A stretch of 64,000 nucleotides of DNA from Paraglaciecola polaris LMG 21857 (GTDB lineage Bacteria > Pseudomonadota > Gammaproteobacteria > Enterobacterales > Alteromonadaceae): NCBI RefSeq assembly GCF_000315055.1, contig NZ_BAER01000035.1:1-64000 (forward strand), given 5' to 3'. Position 1 is the stretch's first letter, and each line of letters begins with the position of its first letter. Below the pieces are notes generated by a model that saw nothing but the letters and a program-made list of their open reading frames with translations, was not told the origin of the DNA and did no database searches. The translations under genes were made by a program, and so were the position numbers. This document shows, in pieces, positions 44,028 through 53,164 of the stretch.

Positions 44028-45776
44028 ATGAATTCGTTTACTCGGCAGTTTCCTGAGTCATTACCACGTCGCCGCTTTGTGCAAGGATTGGCAATCGGCG
44101 GAGTATTGACCTCGGTTCCCACGGTATTACACGGCGCGCCTCGCTCTCAGGACTTAACCTCGACAGGTTATGCACCACAACTGAGTGGCAAGACTATTAA
44201 TTTGGAAATTGGCGCTGCCCCTGTCAATTTCACCGGTGTTGTGCGTATGGGAACCACCATAAATGGCTCTATTCCTGCGCCAACGATTCGTCTCGTTGAA
44301 GGCGACGAAGTTACTATTAATGTAACAAACCGCTTGAACGTGCCGAGTTCCATTCATTGGCATGGCATTATTCTGCCTTACCAGATGGACGGTGTGCCAG
44401 GTTTGAGTTACCCCGGTATTATGCCGGGTGAAACCTTCACCTACCGCTTCACCTTAAAACAAAGCGGCACATATTGGTATCACTCTCACAGTGGCTTTCA
44501 AGAAATGACCGGCATGTATGGCGCGTTAATTATCGAGCCAAGAGAAACCGACATTATTCACAGCGATCGGGATCTTGTGGTGCAGTTATCTGACTGGACA
44601 GATGAAAACCCCATGCAAGTGTTTGGTAAGTTGAAAACCCAAAGTGATTATTACAATTTCAATCAACCCACAGTTCAAGACTTTGTTAGAGATGTAGCAA
44701 AGAATGGCCTTAACAGTGCACTCGCTAACCGAAAAATGTGGAATGAAATGCGCATGAGTCCCACAGACTTGGCTGATTTGTCAAACGCCACATTGACCTA
44801 TCTGATGAATGGCACAACCCCCATGGGCAATTGGCATGGTATCTTCAAACCCGGTGAAAAAGTGCGTTTGCGCTTTATTAATGGCTCAAGCAATAGCTTT
44901 TTCGATGTGCGCATTCCTGAATTAAAAATGACTGTTGTTCAGGCTGATGGACAAAACATTGAGCCGGTCAGCGTCGATGAATTTCGTTTTGGCCCGGGAG
45001 AAACCTATGACGTCATTGTGCAACCTAAAAATGATGCCTACACCCTGTTTGCGCAAAGCATGGACCGTAGTGGCTACGCCCGTGGCACGCTAGCCATAGC
45101 AGAAAGTCTAGACGCCCCGGTTCCGGCACTGGATCCGGTGGAATGGCTCACCATGTCTGACATGATGGGCGATATGTCAAACATGTCAGCGATGAACTCG
45201 TCAACGGATCATAGCCAACACAATATGCAAAGTGGCTCTTTGGCTGTCGCATCAAGCACGGTGCGCCATGCCAGCACCGAATATGGCCCGTCGGTAGACA
45301 TGCGCGTCGATACGCCACGTACTAATTTAGACGACCCAGGTATTGGCTTAAGAAAGAACGGACGCCGGGTACTCACCTTAGCGGATTTGCATTCTCTGGC
45401 TGGTATTACCGACCACCGTGAGCCGGAGGCAGAAATAGAGCTGCATTTAACGGGCAATATGGAACGCTACAGCTGGTCAATTGATGGACTCGAATTCGGC
45501 GAAAGTACACCGGTACATATGAAGCACAATCAACGTGTCAGGGTCATTTTGCAAAATGACACTATGATGACGCACCCGATGCACTTACATGGGATGTGGA
45601 GTGATTTAGAAAACCAACAATCGGCAGTGCAAGTAAGAAGACACACTATTCCGGTACAACCGGCACAGCGAATTAGCTTCTTAACGACGCCTCATGATGT
45701 GGGCCGCTGGGCTTGGCATTGTCATCTTTTATTTCATATGGACGCGGGCATGTTCCGTGAAGTGGTGGTCGCATGA
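44028..45776 (+). CDS. copA: CopA multicopper oxidase
   Basis: A 582-residue periplasmic copper-resistance oxidase. The N-terminus has a twin-arginine signal (RRRFVQGLAIGG). Copper ligands appear as SSIHWHGI, YWYHSHSG, HPMHLHG and AWHCHLLFHMDAGM, the four blocks of the type 1, 2 and 3 centres. A methionine-rich insert (MSDMMGDMSNMSAMN, about residues 375-400) is typical of CopA. It oxidises and sequesters Cu(I) in the periplasm. Its stop overlaps the copB start by 4 bases. Expression is expected to depend on the operator at 43931. Confidence 0.95.
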   Translation: MNSFTRQFPESLPRRRFVQGLAIGGVLTSVPTVLHGAPRSQDLTSTGYAPQLSGKTINLEIGAAPVNFTGVVRMGTTINGSIPAPTIRLVEGDEVTINVTNRLNVPSSIHWHGIILPYQMDGVPGLSYPGIMPGETFTYRFTLKQSGTYWYHSHSGFQEMTGMYGALIIEPRETDIIHSDRDLVVQLSDWTDENPMQVFGKLKTQSDYYNFNQPTVQDFVRDVAKNGLNSALANRKMWNEMRMSPTDLADLSNATLTYLMNGTTPMGNWHGIFKPGEKVRLRFINGSSNSFFDVRIPELKMTVVQADGQNIEPVSVDEFRFGPGETYDVIVQPKNDAYTLFAQSMDRSGYARGTLAIAESLDAPVPALDPVEWLTMSDMMGDMSNMSAMNSSTDHSQHNMQSGSLAVASSTVRHASTEYGPSVDMRVDTPRTNLDDPGIGLRKNGRRVLTLADLHSLAGITDHREPEAEIELHLTGNMERYSWSIDGLEFGESTPVHMKHNQRVRVILQNDTMMTHPMHLHGMWSDLENQQSAVQVRRHTIPVQPAQRISFLTTPHDVGRWAWHCHLLFHMDAGMFREVVVA

Positions 45777-46978
45777 TAAATCCTCTAAACACGCTTTCAG
45801 CTGCGGGTATCTTATTCTCTTGCAGTGCTTTGCTGACCAGCCAAAACGTTGAGGCGCAGCAATATTCTGAGCAGAGCGCCGCTGCACAAGAGCAGGCATC
45901 TGGCGCAATGGATCACAGTAAGATGGCCCATAGCAAGATGGATATGGACGCCACGGATCAAGACGCCATGGATCAAGACGCAATGGATCACAGCAAGATG
46001 GACCATAGCAAGATGAACATGGACGCCATGGATCAAGGCACTATGGATCACAGTAAGATGGACCATAGCAAGATGGACATGGACGCCATGGATCAAGGCA
46101 CTATGGATCACAGTAAGATGAACCATAGCGAGATGGACATGGACGCCACGGACCAAAGCACCATGGATCACAGCAATATGGACATGGACGCCATGGATCA
46201 AGGTGCAATGGATCACAGTGCAATGAAAATGCAACCTCAAGGCGGGGAGGCACCCGCGAATGCTCGCGATCCCCATGCTTATTCATCAGGTTATACCTTA
46301 ACGGACGGGCCCTATGCGCTGGCTATCCCGAAGCGACTTACCTTAGCGGACGAACACAGCTTTTGGTCAGTATTAGGTGACCGACTAGAGTACAACAACG
46401 ATGAAAACAGTACTGTCTATGACGTGCAAGGGTGGTATGGCACTACTTTTGAGCGTGCAGTCGTAAAAGCAGAAGGCGACGTCGTTCAAGGCCAGCTAGT
46501 AGAAAGTCAGACTGAGCTGCTCTGGTCCCATGCGTTTGCTGCTTATTGGGATACCCAGTTAGGCATTAGATATGATCAATTTGATGAAGGTGAAGATCGC
46601 CGTTGGTTAGCATTTGGCTTTCAAGGCCTTGCCCCTTATTGGTTTGAAGTCGATGTCAGTGCTTATTTAGGTGAGAATGGCCGTACAGCAGTGTCTGCTG
46701 AAGCAGAATACGAGTTGCTTCTCACCCAACGTTGGGTATTGCAGAGTCGCGTTGAAATGAGTCTGAACGGCAAAGATGACGAAATAAATGGCGTGGGGAA
46801 AGGACTATCGTCCCTTAGCGCAGGCCTGCGTTTACGCTATGAATTTTCACGCCAATTCGCGCCCTATGTCGGCATAGAATGGACACAGAAATACGGTAAC
46901 AGCGCTGACTTTGCCCGAGCACGGGATGAAGAAGCCAGCAACACCAGTGTGGTAGCCGGATTGCGCTTTTGGTTTTAA
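45773..46978 (+). CDS. copB: CopB outer-membrane copper-resistance protein with long Met/His/Asp repeat
   Basis: A 401-residue protein. A signal peptide is followed by an N-terminal metal-binding region (about residues 46-152) built from MDHSKM-type units. The C-terminal 230 residues form the CopB outer-membrane beta-barrel (ending VVAGLRFWF) with SFWSVLGDRLEYNN at its start. The repeat shows a 20-residue (60-base) period with about four to five copies, longer than in the plasmid-borne CopB I recall. Translational coupling to copA (ATGA) is clear. Confidence 0.93.
   Translation: MINPLNTLSAAGILFSCSALLTSQNVEAQQYSEQSAAAQEQASGAMDHSKMAHSKMDMDATDQDAMDQDAMDHSKMDHSKMNMDAMDQGTMDHSKMDHSKMDMDAMDQGTMDHSKMNHSEMDMDATDQSTMDHSNMDMDAMDQGAMDHSAMKMQPQGGEAPANARDPHAYSSGYTLTDGPYALAIPKRLTLADEHSFWSVLGDRLEYNNDENSTVYDVQGWYGTTFERAVVKAEGDVVQGQLVESQTELLWSHAFAAYWDTQLGIRYDQFDEGEDRRWLAFGFQGLAPYWFEVDVSAYLGENGRTAVSAEAEYELLLTQRWVLQSRVEMSLNGKDDEINGVGKGLSSLSAGLRLRYEFSRQFAPYVGIEWTQKYGNSADFARARDEEASNTSVVAGLRFWF
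45908..46230 (+). repeat. 60-base tandem repeat inside copB
   Basis: Repeating units encode about 20 residues of the form MDHSKM-DHSKM-DMDAMDQGT. The three central copies are close to identical at nucleotide level, and the outer copies are shortened or variant. A repeat of this kind can change copy number by slippage or recombination, altering copper-binding capacity. Confidence 0.85.
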
Positions 46979-47044
46979 GCAAATCCCAGCCACCTAAACC
47001 CTTTTTAATCACCAAATAACATCAACACTATTATCGAGGTTCAA

Positions 47045-47452
47045 ATGAAAAGAGTAAAAATCGCCGCTTGTATATTAGGCTTAGCCATCAGTGCCTCCAG
47101 TTGGGCCCATGTAGGACTAAAACAGGCCTCTCCGGCACAGGACGCTATGCTGATGCAAAGCCCGAGCAACTTGTCACTGACCTTCAGTGGTAAAGTTCGC
47201 GTCATTAAGTTGAGCATCAATGCTGACAATAAAACTCCTGTGGAATTTGGTTTCAAGGCAAATGCGGATGCTGAGTCAATGTATGAGTGGCCCTTACCCA
47301 CCCTTGCAGCAGGCAGCTATGGGGTTAATTGGGTCGCCTTAGGTGAGGACGGGCATAAAATGTCTGGCCAATATCAATTTACTTTGCACGGGCAAGGCAT
47401 GATGAAAGATATGCCTATGGAAGATACCTCTCACAACGCACATAAGCACTAG
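47045..47452 (+). CDS. copC: CopC periplasmic copper-binding protein
   Basis: A 135-residue protein with a signal peptide ending SSWA, so the mature N-terminal His (HVGLKQASPAQDAML) would be a Cu(II) ligand. The CopC beta-barrel follows (LSLTFSGKVRVIKLSI, YGVNWVALGEDGHKMSGQYQFTL) with the DGH region as the second ligand site. The Met/His-rich tail (MMKDMPMEDTSHNAHKH) is added beyond the usual fold. It delivers copper to CopD, encoded 13 bases downstream. Confidence 0.93.
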   Translation: MKRVKIAACILGLAISASSWAHVGLKQASPAQDAMLMQSPSNLSLTFSGKVRVIKLSINADNKTPVEFGFKANADAESMYEWPLPTLAAGSYGVNWVALGEDGHKMSGQYQFTLHGQGMMKDMPMEDTSHNAHKH

Positions 47453-47465
47453 GTAACGCAAGCTA

Positions 47466-48407
47466 ATGGATGTATCCACTTGGTCAATTTTATTACTACT
47501 AACAAAACTGATTAGTTATGTAGGCGTAGCTGCTTTCTTCGGTGGCTTATTGATAACCTACATGCTGGTAAAAGACCAAGGGGGTAGCACGAGCAGCAAT
47601 GATGAATATTGCTCGGTTATTTATCGCTGGCAACTAAAATGGCTCGTCGCATCCCTAATTGCGGCCCTGTTGTACCTGCCATTGCAGGCCGGCTCAATGG
47701 CAGAAACTGGATTATCTGGCATGGTTGACAGCATGATGCTAAACATCGCTTGGCAATCTGTGCTGGGCACGCAAACCTTGTGGCGGATATTGAGCCTAGT
47801 ATTAATAATCGGCTGGCTGCTATGGATACACCTAAGCCAAGGTAAGATGCCGCTAAATTCCAACTCAGCTCAAGGCCGTTACAAACCGAGCCAATACGCC
47901 TTAGGCTTGATATTTGGCTTGATACTCGCGGCAAGTTTTTCCCTATCAGGTCACCCGGTTGAACTGGGATTAACGGCACAAGTACTATTAACCTTGCATG
48001 TCATCGCAATGGCGAGTTGGGCGGGTGCGCTATGGCCACTATATATAAGTTGTCGCCTACTCCCCAGCGATAAGCTTGGCCTTATCATGCATCAATACGG
48101 GCAAATCGCTATGGTCATAGTCGCCATGTTGATCATATGCGGCGGTATATTAATTGTGCAGCTACTCGGCTCAGTTGGCGAGTTATTTACTTCTGGCTAC
48201 GGGCAATTAGTTTTGCTCAAATTAACATTAGTCAGCAGTATGTTACTGTTAGGCGCATGGCATAAGTTTTCTTTGGTACCTGAGTTGCTCCGCAGCCATA
48301 ACCCTTCACCGCTCAAAAAATCCATCGCGTTCGAAGGCATCATTTGCGTTGGTGTGTTACTTGTCACCAGTATATTTACTACTTTAGTGGGACCTGTGAT
48401 GCATTAA
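47466..48407 (+). CDS. copD: CopD inner-membrane copper transport protein
   Basis: A 313-residue membrane protein with about eight spans and the CopD domain. Histidine-bearing segments SLSGHPVELGL, LTLHVIAMASWAGALWPLY and GAWHKFSLVPELL are the expected copper-binding positions. It takes copper from CopC into the cytoplasm. It lies 13 bases after copC and 35 bases before the NTF2-like gene, consistent with one operon. Confidence 0.9.
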   Translation: MDVSTWSILLLLTKLISYVGVAAFFGGLLITYMLVKDQGGSTSSNDEYCSVIYRWQLKWLVASLIAALLYLPLQAGSMAETGLSGMVDSMMLNIAWQSVLGTQTLWRILSLVLIIGWLLWIHLSQGKMPLNSNSAQGRYKPSQYALGLIFGLILAASFSLSGHPVELGLTAQVLLTLHVIAMASWAGALWPLYISCRLLPSDKLGLIMHQYGQIAMVIVAMLIICGGILIVQLLGSVGELFTSGYGQLVLLKLTLVSSMLLLGAWHKFSLVPELLRSHNPSPLKKSIAFEGIICVGVLLVTSIFTTLVGPVMH

Positions 48408-48442
48408 ATGCAGCTAACAATTACAATAAAAAAGGCAAAAAT

Positions 48443-48931
48443 ATGTTAATAAATACCGTACGTAATACATTGATAGCAAGCGCAGTCATATTCTGCGCAT
48501 CATTCTCATTAAATATTTATGCCCATGGCAATGAAGTGCATGAAACAAAAGATCCCATGTTTGTCGGTCTAGAGTTAGCACCCGCAAAAACCGTAAGCGC
48601 TTTTCATCAAGCTTTAAAACAAGGTGACCAAGCCGCGGCCCGGGCGACACTGGCTGATGATGTGTTAATATTTGAGGGGGGTGTCGAGCGCTCAGCCGAC
48701 GAATATGCCAACCACCATATGTTAACCGATATGAAGTTTTTAGCTCAGATGAACAGTACCCCGTTAGAGCAACAAGTCTATGTGTTAGGTGATCTTGCTT
48801 ACTCAGTTGCCAGAAACCGTACCCAGGGTGAATACAAAGACAAAACCTTAGACTATATTGGCTTTGAAACCATTGTGCTTAAGAAAGTCGATGCTCTATG
48901 GAAAATTGCTCATATTCACTGGTCAAAATAA
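48443..48931 (+). CDS. Secreted NTF2/SnoaL-like protein (DUF4440 type) in the copper operon
   Basis: A 162-residue protein with a signal peptide (NTLIASAVIFCASFSLNIYA). The NTF2-like core has VSAFHQALKQGDQAAARATL, LADDVLIFEGGVERSADEYANHHM and a closing TIVLKKVDALWKIAHIHWSK strand. ATG 48443 with AAAGG 7 bases upstream is the better start; the frame extends upstream without signal. Periplasmic proteins of this kind accompany copper operons in several marine bacteria; the role is unknown. The HGNEVHE segment after the signal peptide could bind metal. Confidence 0.8.
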   Translation: MLINTVRNTLIASAVIFCASFSLNIYAHGNEVHETKDPMFVGLELAPAKTVSAFHQALKQGDQAAARATLADDVLIFEGGVERSADEYANHHMLTDMKFLAQMNSTPLEQQVYVLGDLAYSVARNRTQGEYKDKTLDYIGFETIVLKKVDALWKIAHIHWSK

Positions 48932-48941
48932 CGAGGTGTAC

Positions 48942-49469
48942 ATGCATTCACAGCATATTATTCTTTTACTCACGTTGGCATTACCGATATTAGCTGGCTG
49001 TTCGGAGCCGGTACCGGCGCCCTTAGAGCAAACGACTCAGCGTATACCTGATTCAGCACAAAGCGAGCAAAGCGTCAGCTTAAGGGTTTACAAAACGCCG
49101 TCTTGCGGCTGTTGTAAAAAATGGATAAGTCATTTGGAAGATCAGGGCATATCCACCAGCGCCGTCAATTTACCTGACTTGGAAGAAGTAAAATTTAATT
49201 TTGATATCGCTCCACGTTATCGTTCTTGTCATAGTGCAGTTTCTGAAAACGGTTATGTATTTGAAGGACATGTACCGAGTAAATTCATAAAACAGTTTTT
49301 AAATGATGTGCCAGCAAGAGCTATCGGCCTTGCAGTACCTGGCATGCCCGCCGGCTCTCCGGGTATGGAAATGGGTGATAGATTTATGCCTTATCAAGTG
49401 CTGCTATTGCAACGAGATGGCAGCAGCCGAGTGTATGCAGAGGTAAGCAGTTATGAGGAACAATTTTAA
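48942..49469 (+). CDS. DUF411 metal-binding lipoprotein
   Basis: A 175-residue lipoprotein with the lipobox LPILAGC. A DUF411 domain follows with the thioredoxin-like CGCCKKW near residue 57, RYRSCHSAV near residue 99 and GLAVPGMPAGSPGMEMG. DUF411 proteins often accompany copper or mercury resistance genes and are thought to bind metal through the CXCC and Met residues. GAGGTG lies just before ATG 48942. It is probably the last gene of the copABCD operon and is followed by a hairpin at 49496. Confidence 0.85.
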   Translation: MHSQHIILLLTLALPILAGCSEPVPAPLEQTTQRIPDSAQSEQSVSLRVYKTPSCGCCKKWISHLEDQGISTSAVNLPDLEEVKFNFDIAPRYRSCHSAVSENGYVFEGHVPSKFIKQFLNDVPARAIGLAVPGMPAGSPGMEMGDRFMPYQVLLLQRDGSSRVYAEVSSYEEQF

Positions 49470-49495
49470 CCCTTAACCTCTTGCGTGTGGCTTTA

Positions 49496-49524
49496 CCCCT
49501 TGATACCCAATCAGGGGGCTTTCT
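49496..49524 (+). terminator. Probable terminator of the copper operon
   Basis: CCCCTTGAT (49496-49504) pairs with ATCAGGGGG (49510-49518), with one T-G pair, around a 5-base loop. A short T-rich segment follows (CTTTCT), so efficiency may be modest. Confidence 0.6.
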
Positions 49525-49665
49525 CATAAAAATTCATGCCAATTGACATACAGTCACCTACATTTCAATCAGAATCACAGTGCTAAAGTACTATGTCTGA
49601 TGTCTTCGCTACCGCCTATATTCATTGCTGTCACACGATAAGAATAACGAACGAGGACAGCAAAA

Positions 49666-50370
49666 ATGAACATAAAAGAGAATTACAGAATACAACTTTT
49701 TACGCTGCTAGCCTGCCTAGTACTGCCTTTTTATGCCTTCGCCTGCAAAGATGCAGTCGTACTGGTACACGGCAATACTGCCACCCCAGCTAGCTGGGAT
49801 AATACTTACAACTATCTATTGAGTAATGGTTATAGCAGCAGCGACATATATCGCCCTGATTGGGGCTCAAAATACTGCGCAGCGTGTAATAATCATAGCG
49901 GCAGTGAAGAACCCCCTGTGCGCCAAGCAATACAGAGTGCCTTAGCCTCCTCCTGTACAGGCAAAATTGATGTCATCGGCCATTCTATGGGTGCAACCTT
50001 AGCCGCACAGCAAATTGATAAGTTAGCGGCGGCCAGTCAAGTGGATACCTTTGTGGGGATTGCTGGGGCATTTTTAGGGCTCAAAAGTTGTGGTTATTAT
50101 CCTTATAATGTGTGGAGTTCCACTTGTGGTTCAGCTGGCTTATCCGTTAGCAGCCCATTTTTGGATAGTATTTATAATGTCCCGCTGGCCTCTAAAGTCT
50201 ATTCGATCAAAAGCTATATAGATCAGATCGTATGCTCGACTGGCAGCTGTACCATAGGTGGTGTGCACAGTAGTCGTATTGCAAATGAAGACGCTACGTT
50301 TAGTTATTCATTAGGTCATTTTGGCTTACAAACCGATACCGCACAGAAGCAGTATCAGTTAATTCAATAG
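49666..50370 (+). CDS. Small secreted alpha/beta-hydrolase lipase (lipase class 2 type)
   Basis: A 234-residue protein with a signal peptide (LFTLLACLVLPFYAFA). The oxyanion-hole segment AVVLVHGNTATPASW starts near residue 30 and the nucleophile elbow is VIGHSMGATL (GHSMG, near residue 108). The catalytic Asp lies in SYIDQIVCS near residue 187, and the His in LGHFGLQTD near residue 224 completes the triad. Eight or more cysteines suggest disulphide bonds. ATG 49666 has GAGG 9 bases upstream. It has its own gap upstream and is not obviously part of the copper operon. Confidence 0.83.
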   Translation: MNIKENYRIQLFTLLACLVLPFYAFACKDAVVLVHGNTATPASWDNTYNYLLSNGYSSSDIYRPDWGSKYCAACNNHSGSEEPPVRQAIQSALASSCTGKIDVIGHSMGATLAAQQIDKLAAASQVDTFVGIAGAFLGLKSCGYYPYNVWSSTCGSAGLSVSSPFLDSIYNVPLASKVYSIKSYIDQIVCSTGSCTIGGVHSSRIANEDATFSYSLGHFGLQTDTAQKQYQLIQ

Positions 50371-50383
50371 CATTTAGCAGGCA

Positions 50384-50412
50384 AAAAAATAGCCGCAATG
50401 CGGCTATTTTTT
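50384..50412. terminator. Bidirectional terminator between lipase and TonB-dependent receptor
   Basis: A perfect 13-bp stem (50384-50396 with 50400-50412), loop AAT, has a GCCGC core and an A-run/T-run on the outside. It serves both the lipase (stop 50370) and the converging receptor (stop 50430). Confidence 0.9.
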
Positions 50413-50429
50413 GAAGACCTAAAAAACGT

Positions 50430-53096
50430 TTAAAAATCGTATTTATAACTCAGCTTGACTGTGGTTCCAATAGAACGCGTTCTTACCGAAAGGCCATTCT
50501 GCGTGACGTCCTGATCCTCACCTAACAGATTTTTAAGCGTCAACTTTACGGTTGAGTTAAAATCTGGATAGTATGAGTAGGTTGCGTCTAAAGAATGAAA
50601 CGGTTGTTCAAACGAATCTTCACGACCATTGATCCCTGACGCCAGAATACGCTCACCAAATACGTTGTACACCAGTGAGCCACTGTGGTTGCCATTTGCA
50701 GAATCGTAACTTAATTGCATATTTACAACATATTGAGAATGACCCGTCATTCGTTTTGATGTATTCGTTAGGTTACCCGCTGAAGCTGCATCAATTTGTA
50801 CTTCGGAGTCACTTAAAGTGATATTCCCTGAGGTAAAGAATCCGTCAGATACCCAACTCAAGTCATATAACCATTCAGCTTCAACACCATATACTTCTGC
50901 TGTTTCGCCGTTCGTGAAACTCGCTGTGTAGCTCGAATCACCTACATTTAAGACGGTTTCAATCGGGTTAGCGATATCTTTGTAAAAAGCGGAAAGCGCT
51001 AAGTTATCACCATCATCGAAATACAATTCATAACGAAGGTCATAGTTTTTCAACGTTGTTGAACTAAGCGTCGTACTGCCCGTTGTACGAATGTCCGTTA
51101 ACGGATCGTTGTAACCAACCGGCACCACTTCACGTAAGTCGGGACGCACCACGGTCTCCCCATAACCGAAGCGTAACTGGTAATCATCACCGCCGACGTA
51201 AGTTAAGCTGAGCGCTGGATAGAAGTCATCATCATTTACGGTGCCGTTAAGAATATCTTCTTCGCTGTAATAATTATCAGAATCTTCTTTAGTGAATATC
51301 AAGCTCGAAGATGACAATGAAACTTGCTTAAATGATTCGTAACGTAAACCACCGCTAATACGCCAGATGCCTTTATAAAAAACATCAAAGGCTGCATAAC
51401 CTGCATCGATTTTCTGCGCGGCTAAGTAATCATCCGCTTCGGGAGCAATAGGTTCATTAAAGTTAATCAACATATTCGTATCAATGAACGCGTCGCTTAG
51501 ATAATTCGTTAACGACAGAATTTCTGACTCGTTATCATTCACAACAATCGACGAATTGCTATTATCAAGGAAGAAGCTTGAGGTTGTATAAATACGAGCT
51601 CGGTCAACAAAATCCCAACCACCTGTTATCTCGACTTCCAGATCCTTGAATGTCAAAGGCAGCGTGATATTGCCACCCCAAGACTTCATGTTGTCTTCCA
51701 TATCAACGAACTGATAATTTGCCCGCCCCTGAGCACCATCAATGAATGAGCCCGTGTAGGCGCCATTATCATACGTATCAGTGAACTCGTACGCGACATT
51801 TAAAGGGTTATTCGTTTCCGCACTCGATTCTGTGTATTGCCAATCAACACCGACCCCCATGTAGTCAAGGAATGTGTGCTGCCCACGAAATTGATCTACA
51901 TCCAGAGTGCGTTCTTCGTAGTTGAAACTATGAGTGCGATCGGCTTCATTATCAGCAGCAATAGTAATGTTTTGGCTCGGATTTTGTGAAATTGAGATTT
52001 CCGATTCATCTTCATTATCTTCGATGTAAATTTTGGTATAGCTAACACTGTGATTATTTAACTTATAACCGAGGCTCAACAGTCCGTTAAGGCGCTCTTC
52101 TTGAGTGGTCATCTGTGACTCAGAAAAAGTATCAAAACAAGAGTTTTGCACATCTTGTGCGGTAGCAAGTTCACTCGAGCAATCACTGATTGGTGTTGCA
52201 CTGGTCACTGCGCTAGAGCGGTCTGAATACGTCCACTTATTGTCATACGCTAAAGAGGCTAAAAAGCCAATTTGACCACCTAAAAATTCTTCGTCGACAC
52301 TATTGCCTATAAAAGCTTGGGCTGAATAGTTAGGGTCTAACGATTCATCTTTTAATGTGAAATTCCGTGGAAGCGACTTAGCCAAGGTTTTGTTAATGAC
52401 ATTTGCTTGCGCTGCGGCTGTGGTATCACCTGAAACCAAATTATCTTTAGCAATAATATTAGCTAAACCAAAATCCCCGCGATAAAAAGGAATAGCATCA
52501 GCTAATGCTTGAGGGAGCCCATCATCATTTCGATCATAGGTGTAGCCGTCTGAGTTATTACTATTACCTTCGATACCCACTTGAATGCCAGCAACAAACT
52601 CGCTCGGTATCGCTTTGGTACGAATATCAACATTTCCCCCACCAAAGGCAGCGGGCATATTGGGCGAATACGCTTTTTGAACAGATAAACTTTCGATCAC
52701 GTTTGCTGGAAAAATATCCAGCGGGATAACGTTACGTGTTAAATCTGGGCTGGGAATACTCGCACCGTTTAACCGCGCGCTGGAGTATCTCTGACCTAAG
52801 CCACGCACATAGATAAACTTACCGTCTACCAAGGTTAAACCCGTCACTCGGCGAAGCGCTGACGCAGCATCGCTGTCACCGGTACGTGAAATTTGCTCTG
52901 CGCCAAGAATATCTGCGACAAAAGCCTGATTTTTGCGCTCTTCGATTACGGCTGACGCCGTGCCTTGTAGTCGAGAACCTGTCGCAACGACCTCTTCCAT
53001 GACCTGGCTTTCTTGCGCGAACGCGTGACCGGCACTCACCAAAAGCCCTAGTCCTACCGAGTAGGCGACCTTTTTAAGTTTGTATTGATTGCTCAC
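50430..53096 (-). CDS. TonB-dependent receptor, probably Pho-regulated
   Basis: An 888-residue outer-membrane receptor. A signal peptide ends HAFAQ and a TonB box-like MEEVVATGSRL follows. The plug has SDAASALRRVTGLTLVDGKFIYVRGLGQRYSSARLNG, FPANVIESLSVQKAYSPNMPAAFGGGNVDI, of the class that carries a SPNMP-FGGG plug motif. The barrel ends in VKLSYKYDF. The start is GTG (53094-53096) with AGGAG 6 bases upstream. It lies 68 bases after the stop of the upstream lipoprotein, so the two are probably cotranscribed and share the Pho-box promoter at 54819-54851. The ligand is unknown; a phosphorus source is suggested by context. Confidence 0.87.
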   Translation of the reverse strand: MSNQYKLKKVAYSVGLGLLVSAGHAFAQESQVMEEVVATGSRLQGTASAVIEERKNQAFVADILGAEQISRTGDSDAASALRRVTGLTLVDGKFIYVRGLGQRYSSARLNGASIPSPDLTRNVIPLDIFPANVIESLSVQKAYSPNMPAAFGGGNVDIRTKAIPSEFVAGIQVGIEGNSNNSDGYTYDRNDDGLPQALADAIPFYRGDFGLANIIAKDNLVSGDTTAAAQANVINKTLAKSLPRNFTLKDESLDPNYSAQAFIGNSVDEEFLGGQIGFLASLAYDNKWTYSDRSSAVTSATPISDCSSELATAQDVQNSCFDTFSESQMTTQEERLNGLLSLGYKLNNHSVSYTKIYIEDNEDESEISISQNPSQNITIAADNEADRTHSFNYEERTLDVDQFRGQHTFLDYMGVGVDWQYTESSAETNNPLNVAYEFTDTYDNGAYTGSFIDGAQGRANYQFVDMEDNMKSWGGNITLPLTFKDLEVEITGGWDFVDRARIYTTSSFFLDNSNSSIVVNDNESEILSLTNYLSDAFIDTNMLINFNEPIAPEADDYLAAQKIDAGYAAFDVFYKGIWRISGGLRYESFKQVSLSSSSLIFTKEDSDNYYSEEDILNGTVNDDDFYPALSLTYVGGDDYQLRFGYGETVVRPDLREVVPVGYNDPLTDIRTTGSTTLSSTTLKNYDLRYELYFDDGDNLALSAFYKDIANPIETVLNVGDSSYTASFTNGETAEVYGVEAEWLYDLSWVSDGFFTSGNITLSDSEVQIDAASAGNLTNTSKRMTGHSQYVVNMQLSYDSANGNHSGSLVYNVFGERILASGINGREDSFEQPFHSLDATYSYYPDFNSTVKLTLKNLLGEDQDVTQNGLSVRTRSIGTTVKLSYKYDF

Positions 53097-53164
53097 CTTA
53101 AACTCCTCGCTATAAATCGAAAAATAGGCGCTACTAGGCGCCTATTTATCTGATACAAAATGGG

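Noticed and set aside
45908-46230. Regular repeat considered as a CRISPR array
   Set aside because: The units are in frame, have no unique spacers and encode the known CopB metal-binding repeat.
45812-46276. Long open frame antisense to copB
   Set aside because: It is the mirror image of the low-complexity repeat in copB, with a monotonous Val/His composition and no start signals.
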